Positions 56,444 to 64,000 of a stretch of DNA of 64,000 nt are shown one piece after another. The notes below the pieces were generated by a model. That model was not told the origin of the DNA. It did no database searches and was given only the letters and a program-made list of their open reading frames with translations. The translations under genes were made by a program, and so were the position numbers. Source of the DNA: Diogma glabrata (taxonomy: Eukaryota; Arthropoda; Insecta; Diptera; Cylindrotomidae); contig OY856186.1 of NCBI GenBank assembly GCA_963693315.1, positions 300,438,910-300,502,909 on the forward strand, read 5' to 3'. Positions within the stretch are counted from its first letter, which is position 1. Every line of letters begins with the position of its first letter.

Positions 56444-57619
56444 ACTATTTTGTGATACAAAGAAGTAAAAACAACAACACTCTGATGCTTTTTCTTTATA
56501 AAATAAAGTTTTTCATCCACAAAACTAAATAATAAAAAACTAATATAATATAAATTGAAAGGAAATCAAATTTTCAATTTTTAATGGTGAAAACACTATA
56601 CAGTAATCGCATATTCATTGATTTGATAAGAGAAGAAAAAGAAAATTAACAACAACAAAAATCAATTTAAATTTTAAAAAGTTTTTATTTCCATTTTCTT
56701 TTTTTCATTGTTATTGTTATGGTTTTCTTTATGCCTTTTGCTTCTTATTACAGTATTGTATTTTCTTCTTCAGGTTTTATTAAGAACAAAAAAGTTCCTT
56801 TAAATAAAATTTATTTTCTGAGTTTTTTATCCTAGATGAAACTTTATTCATGTTTTTAAGTATAATAATAAAGAAGCATTATTAAAAGAAATATTTTTTA
56901 GAACACGTAAAAGTTATCATTGGATGTAGGTATACATATTCATGAGCACAAAACAAACCACTTAAGCTTTGTTGTTAAAAAACTGGAATTGTTGACGAAA
57001 ATTCATATCTAATTAGGAAGGAAATTACAGGAAACCATGATACCGCGTGATACGTTTCCCACGTAATAGATTACTAAACAGTTTTGTTTCGATTTAATAA
57101 TTAAATATCTTCTTATATGCCCGTTGTACTTGTCCCTCGATGACTGTAAACAGTCATCTGAAAGTATCCAGAGCAGTTATTTATCCGAAATGCATGTTAA
57201 ATTTGATACTCCTCCACAAAAAATAATACTAGCATTTATTAATACCTGGGAGCGCATGTTGTGTGATCTAGGTCTTGACATTTGCCTTTGTGTTTTTGTG
57301 ATATATATGTTGTAATTTCTGTTACATAATTTTTTTAAATTTGAATTTAAAAGCACATTTTAAAGCCGAACAAAAATTTTCGAACTTCTCAATAAAACTA
57401 TGACTTAAATGTTGAACGAATGAATTTTTTTGCAAATAATTTATTTCCAATTAAAACAGATATAAAAGGTATATCCTTTATCCTTTTTTATTCTCTATCT
57501 GCTTAAGATTCCTTGATACAGATTATAGCACATTAAAACTAAAACGTGAGAAATACTAATATTTATCTATTACCAGATCAAATTCGTATCAATTTAGTAA
57601 AGTTTAACTTTTTTTTATG
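56444..57619. other. AT-rich intergenic DNA
   Basis: No gene or repeat recognised; the 63-codon frame at 57124 has no support. Confidence 0.4.
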
Positions 57620-57629
57620 CTTCTGTGTA

Positions 57630-57890
57630 CTTTATTTATTTATTTATTGAAATATGCCTTCGAGCTTACACTCATATAAGGCTATCTATGTTTTTTATAA
57701 ATTGTATTTTAATTTTGTTATGTTAATTCATTATGTTTTGCTATGTTATGTGGCTATACTCCTTAATGAAGAGCTTTGATAAATTAACTAGCCTTTCAAA
57801 ACGTTAACTTCACTAGCATCCATATACCATATACCTACACCCAAGGAAGCAAAATTCTTTAGTCTCGTTCCGCCAGTCGGTGGAATTAAT
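57630..57890 (-). mobile_element. possible LINE 3' end on the minus strand
   Basis: Minus strand: GGCGGAACGAGACTAAAGAA, a decayed tail with stops, then AAGCTCGAAGGCATATTTC and a (TAAA)n run at about 57634-57650, the kind of tail also seen at 47270-47290. Too short and decayed for family assignment. Confidence 0.35.
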
Positions 57891-57916
57891 TAATTATTGT
57901 ATTTAAGTCTATTTTA

Positions 57917-58094
<178 letters not shown>

Positions 58095-58464
58095 TATTTA
58101 TTGATGCTACTGTTGGCACTTGGCGAAACATTATTAAATAAAACTATTATAATAATAAAACACTTGTTAGTTGTTATTTTCGCAATTAAAATTGCAAAGG
58201 AGCACACATTTACAAACGAGCACTTTGAATAACATTTTTTGTTTACCTTCTTTCCATGTCGGTTTACCGATATTTAAATTTATTTTTTCATAATTTTAAG
58301 AAAATCATGGAAAATGAATATTATTTTCTATACATGAGTGAAATATTTGTAGACCCAGGCTGGCCTATATAGACTCAGGTTCTAATATGCGTAAATCCGT
58401 CACTGTTTGTAAATGCCTCCATTTGTGCCATTGTTGCCATTTTTTAAATGATACAATTTAAAAC

Positions 58465-61400
58465 ACTTCGGTTTTGGGTAAGGATTTTGATATAGTTTTC
58501 GGCATAAAACTTTTATGAGAACATTGTTTTTAGTTTTGGGCAGCGATTATATCAAACATAAAACTCTTTGTAAAAGCAGAAGTATTTTTTTATCTCTGTT
58601 TAGAAATTTATTACAAAACAAACACGAAACATCAATTCGTCGCCGGAAAATTATAACAGATCATATATTAACATAATTTAGTGAAAAGATGATACACTCA
58701 GCAAACTACTCAAAAACCTCTCCATTTAGCGTTTCGAAAAAATACTACAAAATCACAAATTCATATTTCTTTCAAAATTTCAAAAAAATTGTAGAAAATA
58801 AATAAAATCAAACTTTTTTCATAATTCTAAAAATATCTAAAAATATATAATTCTAGAATATAATCAAATATTTGAACTTTTTCTAGATTCTAATAATATT
58901 CCAAAAACTGTTAAAAATCCAAACTTTTTCCAAAATTCTAAAAATATTGCAAAAATTATAACAATACCAAAAATTGAAACTTTTTTCAAAATTCTAAACA
59001 TTATAATAAAATCAAAAATTTAAAATTTTTCAAAATTCTTAAACTATTCCAAAAATTTTTACAAAATCAAAAATTGAAACTTTTTCCAAAATTCCAAAAA
59101 TATTCCAAAAATTAGAATATAATCAAATATTTAAACTTTTTCTAAATCCTAATAATATTCCAAAAACTGTTAAAAATTCAAACTTTTTCCAAAATTCTAA
59201 AAATATTGCAAAAATTAAAACAATATCAAAAATTGAAACTTTTTTAAAAATTCTAAAATTATAATAAAATCAAAAATTTAAAATTTTTCAAAATTCTAAA
59301 AATATTCCAAAAATTCTTACAAAATCAAAAATTGAAACTTTTTTCAAAATTCTAAAAATATATATAAAAAATTCACAAATTCAAAAATTCTATTTTGTTC
59401 CAAAATTCTAAAAATATTGCCAAAATTATAACAAAATCAAAAATTAAACATTTTTCAAAATTCTAAAAATCATTTTTTTGACACACTTGACAATATTTTT
59501 TTGACAAACTTATAATGCAATAAAATTTTCAATAATAATAATATCATGTTCATTCATACAAATAACTAATTTTATTTTATTCGAAAAAAATAAATGAAAA
59601 TCATGCTTATGACTCACTTGCCAACATTTTTTTAGCAAACTTACAATGCCATAATTTTCTATAATAATAATAACATCTCATGTCACACAAATAATTAATT
59701 TCATTTTTTCCAAAAAATTGTGTAAAAAAATGAAAATCATTCTTTTGACACACTTGACAACATTTTTTTGACAAACTTATATTGCAATAATCTAGATTTT
59801 TGTCTCACATACCAATCCCGACCATCAAGATTTCTCCAAATTAATGTCCCTACTCATAATCACTTAAAACGAACGTTTTTAAGGCAAGAACTATGCAAAT
59901 TTCCTTGTTTTAACACACTTGACGATTTTTTTGACACACTTCCAGGACAGCTATCGAACACATCGTCCTTTCGGCACGTACCTATTTTTAGAAACAAACA
60001 TTTTTGAACCTAAAATTTTAGGTTTTTTCAAAACCGAAGTAACGTGCACTATATTGCTTCGGTTTTGAAAAAACCTAAGTATTGCATTCATGAGCCAAAA
60101 GTGAAATTCTTACCCCCACTTTTTTGGAATTTCTCGACGTTTAAGAACCTACTGATTCTAAAAATGTAAAAAATGCGGCCGTCACAACCGACAAAATCTA
60201 GGAAACCGCTGGACTAAAAATAGGTTTACTCAATTGGAAGAGCCGAAAGGACGATGTGTTCGATAACTGTACCGGAAGTGTGTCAAAAAATCGTCAAGTG
60301 TGTCAAAACAAGGAAATTGGAATATTTTTTGCTTAAAAATGTTCATTTTAAGTGATTACGAATAGAAACATTGAATTTGAAGAAATCTTGATGGTCGGGA
60401 TTGGTATGTGAGACCAAGAGATAGATTATTGCCTTATAAGTTTGTCAAAAATATGTTGTCAAGTGTGTCAAAAGAAAGATTTTACTTCGGTTTATTTATT
60501 TTTTACCCAATTTTAAAAAAAAAATGAAATTAATTATTTGTATGCCATGAGATTTTATTATTATTATAGAGAATTATGGCATTATAAGTTTGTCAAAAAA
60601 TAATGTCAAGTGTGTCAAAAGCATGATTTTCATTTATTTGTATAGAAAATAATAAAATTAGTTATTTGTATGAAATGAAAATGATATTATGATTATTGAG
60701 AATTTTTTTGCATTATACGTATGTCAAAAAAATGATTTCAAGTATTTTTTTAGCTAGTTTTGGAAAAAAAAATTTAGTTGTTGTATGACGTGGAAATTTT
60801 TGAATTTGTTATAGTTTTTCAATTATTTTTGGAATTTTGAAAAAAGTTTGTATTTTTGATTTTGTAATAATTTTTGCAATATTTTTAGAATTTTGGAAAA
60901 AGTTTTAATTTTTTATTTTGTGATAATTTTTTCAATATTTTTAGAATTTTGAAAAAAAAATAGAATTTTTGAATTTGTGAATTTTATATATATATTTTTA
61001 GAATTTTGAAAAAAGTTTCAATTTTTTATTTTGTAAGAAGTTTTGGAATATTTTTAGAATTTTTAAAAATTTTAAATTTTTGGTTTTGTAATAATTTTTG
61101 GAATTTTTAAAAAAGTTTAAATTTTTGATTTTGTAATAATTTTAGCAATATTTTTAGAATTTGGATAAAGTTTTAATATTTGATTTTGTTATAATTTTTT
61201 CATTTTTTTGGAATTTTGAAAAAAAAAATAGAATTTTTGAATTTGTGAATTTTATATATATATTTTAAGAATTTTGAAAAAATTTTCCATTTTTGATTTT
61301 GTAATTGATTTTGAATTTGTGAATTTTTTATGTGTATTTTTAAAATTTCGAAAAAAGTTTCAATTTCAGAATTTTGAAAAATTTTAAATTTTTGATTTTA

Positions 61401-61979
61401 TTATAAACTTGGAATTTTGAAAAAAGTTTCAATTTTTGATATTGTTATAATTTTTGCAATATTTTTAGAATTATGGAAAAAGTTTGAATTTTTGAGAGAT
61501 TTTGGAATATTTTTAGGATTTAGAAAAAGTTTAAATATTTGATTTTATTCTAATTCTTGGAATATTTTAATCTTTAGTCTTTGATTTTGTTAACATTTTT
61601 GGAATATTTTTAGAATTTTGAAAAAAGTTTGATTTTGTTTAATTCTTACAAAATTTTTGGAATTTTGAAAGAAATATGAATTTGTGATTTTGTAATATTT
61701 TCTCAAAACGCTAAATAGAGGGGTTTTTGAGTAGTTGGCTTCGTGTATCATCTTTTCACTAAATTATGTTAATTTATGATCTGTTATGATTTTCCGGCAA
61801 CGTATTGATGTTTCGTTTTAGTTATGTAATAAATTTCTAAACAGAGATAAAAAAATACATATATTTTAACAAAGAGTTGTTATGTTTGATATACATCGCT
61901 GCCTAAAACAAAAAGCAATGTCCTCATAAAAGTTTTATGCCGAAAACTATATCAAAATCCTTAACCAAAACCGGAAGTC
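58465..61979. mobile_element. 3.5-kb hairpin element with tandem arms (family H)
   Basis: The ends CACTTCGGTTTTGGGTAAGG (left) and, inverted, ACTTCCGGTTTTGGTTAAGG (right) start arms of about 1.5-1.9 kb that pair along their whole length. They run through AGTAGTTTGCTGAG/AGTAGTTGGC, an array of ~60-bp units (58780-59470, mirrored at about 60780-61700), TGACACACTTGACAA motifs, and CCAATCCCGACCATCAAGAT (59814) with its inverted partner near 60389. A 20-bp perfect hairpin (60020-60039 with about 60056-60075) marks the centre and repeats the CTTCGGTTTTG motif of the ends. No coding gene; a 79-codon frame at 59768 lies in one arm. No target duplication was found. Confidence 0.8.
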
Positions 61980-62689
61980 TGAGAGCTTGAGATTTCAGCC
62001 CTGCATATTTTACTTTTTGTCTTTGTTTTCATTACGTTCATGTTTTAAATTTCTGAGCACTGAGAGAGTCACACAATTTCTCACTAGGTGAAAAACTGTT
62101 TCCTTATCCCAAAACCAAAAAATGAAAGTTCCATGCTTCTTCATAGTATGGATATTTATATGATCCTCTGAGAGTCGCACTATTAGCCTGGAGTTTTAAT
62201 TACTTAGAATTAACAGAAACTGGGTGGTTTTCAATTCGCTTCTGGTGTAAACATCTTTAATACTACTGTTCGTCTATAGTTATCGCATAATTCTCTGTGG
62301 TGTATAAAATCTGATGGGCAGAGTCTGGAACTTTAATAAATTTTGACCAACTCGATAATTTTGTTTATTTCCATTTGGTCCCCTATAGTCTCCATATGTG
62401 ATATGTTATTATTGAGCTCAAGATATTTCAAGAGCATTTTCTCAATAGTTTAAACTTAATGTCGTATGTCCAAGAACTGGAGGTCTTATACGACAGTGAC
62501 CAAAACTACCTCTACGGCATCTGACCACTATATTAACATTAGATCGTCTGTTTAGATCTATTATTTGTTCCACACGATCCAAAATGATTGGGAAAGGATT
62601 TTATGATGTCCTTTGACTTCATTAGGTCCTTGTTAACATTGTAGAGTTAAAACATAAGGAATAAGAACACCATTTAGAACCCAGCCAAG
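61980..62689. other. intergenic DNA, possibly an old coding remnant
   Basis: Slightly less AT-rich than its surroundings. On the minus strand short stretches such as VVRCRRGSFGHCRIRPPVLG look protein-like, but I could not assign them to any family. Confidence 0.3.
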
Positions 62690-63300
62690 TGTCCTTTGAA
62701 AGAGCACTTGTTTTTAGAAACATTGCATTTTTTTTTAATTTAGCGATGGACAGTTTTTGAATTATTGTCAAAAAAGGGCAACGAAAAATTGGTCCAACGT
62801 TTCGGCGTTGGTTGACAGAAACTTTTTAAAAATTCATAGAGACAAGAAATTTGATAAAATTTTAACCAAAAATAAAGCGAAGTCTCAAATAGTTTTCTTT
62901 CTGTGTGTTTAAAGGATGGGAGTGGGGAATAGTGAACAAATCTTTTTTGGCTTAAATGGGTGGGGTGTCATTTGAAAGAGCACCAAAATTAAGAAACATT
63001 GCAATTTTTTTTAGAATTTTGCGATCTACAGTTTTTGAATTATTGTCAAAAAAGTGCTATTATTAGTATCAACCCCTCTGTCCTTTCCCCATATTTCAAT
63101 GTTGATTAACAGAAATTTTTTTCAATATAAAACACGTATAAGCTGGCATAGTAGCGTCTTTCTTTAGTTACCATTAAAAGCTCTGGATAAGATTAAATAA
63201 CCTCAAACGACATTTACGATGAAACATTTATTTATTATTTGCCTATGTTCTGGCAAAATAAAGACTTTACAACATAACTTTAAGTCAATTACTTACTAAT
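62690..63300 (-). mobile_element. dispersed GTCGGACAAGTGCGA-family element, copy 2 (partial)
   Basis: The reverse complement follows 40065-40700 in order: AAGTTATGTTGTAAAGTCTT, a TTGAGGTTA block, AAAATTCTAAAAAAAATTGC, TTTCAAATGACACCCCAC and ACACACAGAAA. The GGGTTCCGT ends are not present, so this copy is truncated. Confidence 0.65.
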
Positions 63301-63654
63301 ATTGTTACGTTTCTACATAAACGCAATGAAATACAAAACATAAACTTCAAATTTTGATATACAATATTTCAAAAATAAAATCAAGGTCACATTCGTTTCT
63401 TAGAACAAGGGTCAACATGAAATAAAATTGAATAATTTTATGAATCCAATCAACATATTAGGTAAAACAATGTTATCGAATATTCTTAGACTTTTCTCGA
63501 GGTTTCTTCGTAAAGAAAGTGACCTTGAATAATCGAGAAATTATTCAGAATTGTGTATAAGGAATTCCTTCTTGTAGAATTAAATTAGTTTTATTTTAGA
63601 CCTGCGATGGTGTCAAGTTATAATTATAATTGCGATAAGTGGAATGAGAAATGA
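63301..63654. other. AT-rich intergenic DNA
   Basis: Nothing recognised. Confidence 0.35.
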
Positions 63655-64000
63655 ATTAATTGTAAACGAAACCTCTTATCGTGTATATTAAACCGTATAA
63701 ATAAGTTGTATTTAAATTAGTTTTTGTAAATAAAATTTCAAGTTTTATTTAATAGAAATATCTTGTGTATTATTTTGGACGCTGTGTTTACACTGGCAAT
63801 TGCTGCAATAAACTGTGCGAGTTTCAAAAGCTATTTGAAGGATATTTTAGATAGGAATGTTTTTTGCTGAAATGTTTTCCTGTTGTTGTGGAACAATTAA
63901 GGTGTTTAATACTTAATAAAACCTGGTGCTTGTGCTTACTAATCAGCGATCGAATCTAGGAAGAGATTTGGGAATTGTGTTTATTGAATTGAAAGTAAGG
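63655..64000 (+). repeat. dispersed LTR-like repeat, copy 2
   Basis: Same block order as 9310-9670: ATGAATTAATTGTAAACG, TCGTGTATATTAAACCGTAT, TTTTTGTAAATAAAATTTCA, CCTGTTGTTGTGGAACAATT and TTAATAAAACCTGGTGCTTG. Runs off the window, so a full retroelement could follow. Confidence 0.55.

Noticed and set aside
57124..57315. Possible gene or LINE tail with CTAGGTCTTGAC similarity to the 39.4-kb tail
   Set aside because: The shared word is short and the surrounding order differs; not enough to call a copy.

Overview
This window reads as AT-rich arthropod (probably insect) nuclear DNA made almost entirely of mobile elements and repeats. The evidence is a very AT-rich base composition, (AT)n microsatellites, one 63-bp intron with GT/AG ends, hAT, Sola-like, Ty3/gypsy (CsRn1-like) and Jockey-like elements, many palindromic MITEs, and no recognisable host gene. 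No rRNA, tRNA, operon or bacterial signal was seen.

Layout. 1-2629 holds the 5' part of a CsRn1-like LTR retrotransposon on the minus strand (LTR, tRNA-Trp-type primer site, gag, -1 frameshift, protease; the rest lies beyond base 1). 5380-8892 is a hAT-type element with ATCGAT-rich arms and an 8-bp target duplication. It carries a second hAT element (5987-8494) with its own 8-bp duplication and a decayed transposase. 11.6-14.5 kb holds three inverted-repeat elements and a LINE tail. 15205-31057 is the most striking object: a 15.85-kb palindromic foldback element with near-identical ends, a perfect 9-bp target duplication, arms built of a ~142-bp satellite, and several layers of nested insertions. 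31.5-40 kb has two further foldbacks with tandem arms. One of them was hit by a Sola-like transposon (35058-37920, 4-bp duplication, a spliced and broken gene) and by a truncated LINE. 40-49.5 kb holds MITEs, palindromes, microsatellites and LINE fragments. 50313-56430 is a full-length Jockey-like LINE with a 13-bp target duplication and an intact 1081-residue endonuclease/reverse transcriptase; ORF1 is broken twice at A-runs. 58465-61979 is a 3.5-kb hairpin element. The right edge holds a second copy of the 40-kb dispersed element and of the 9.3-kb LTR-like repeat.

Functionally the window is an archive of nested transposition. Coding capacity that could still be active is confined to LINE ORF2 and perhaps the gag/protease at the left edge. 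The rest are non-autonomous elements that would depend on enzymes encoded elsewhere. Four foldbacks with unrelated sequence but the same design (long inverted arms made of tandem repeats) sit in one window, which is the main biological curiosity. Family names rest on motif recognition from memory; no search was run.
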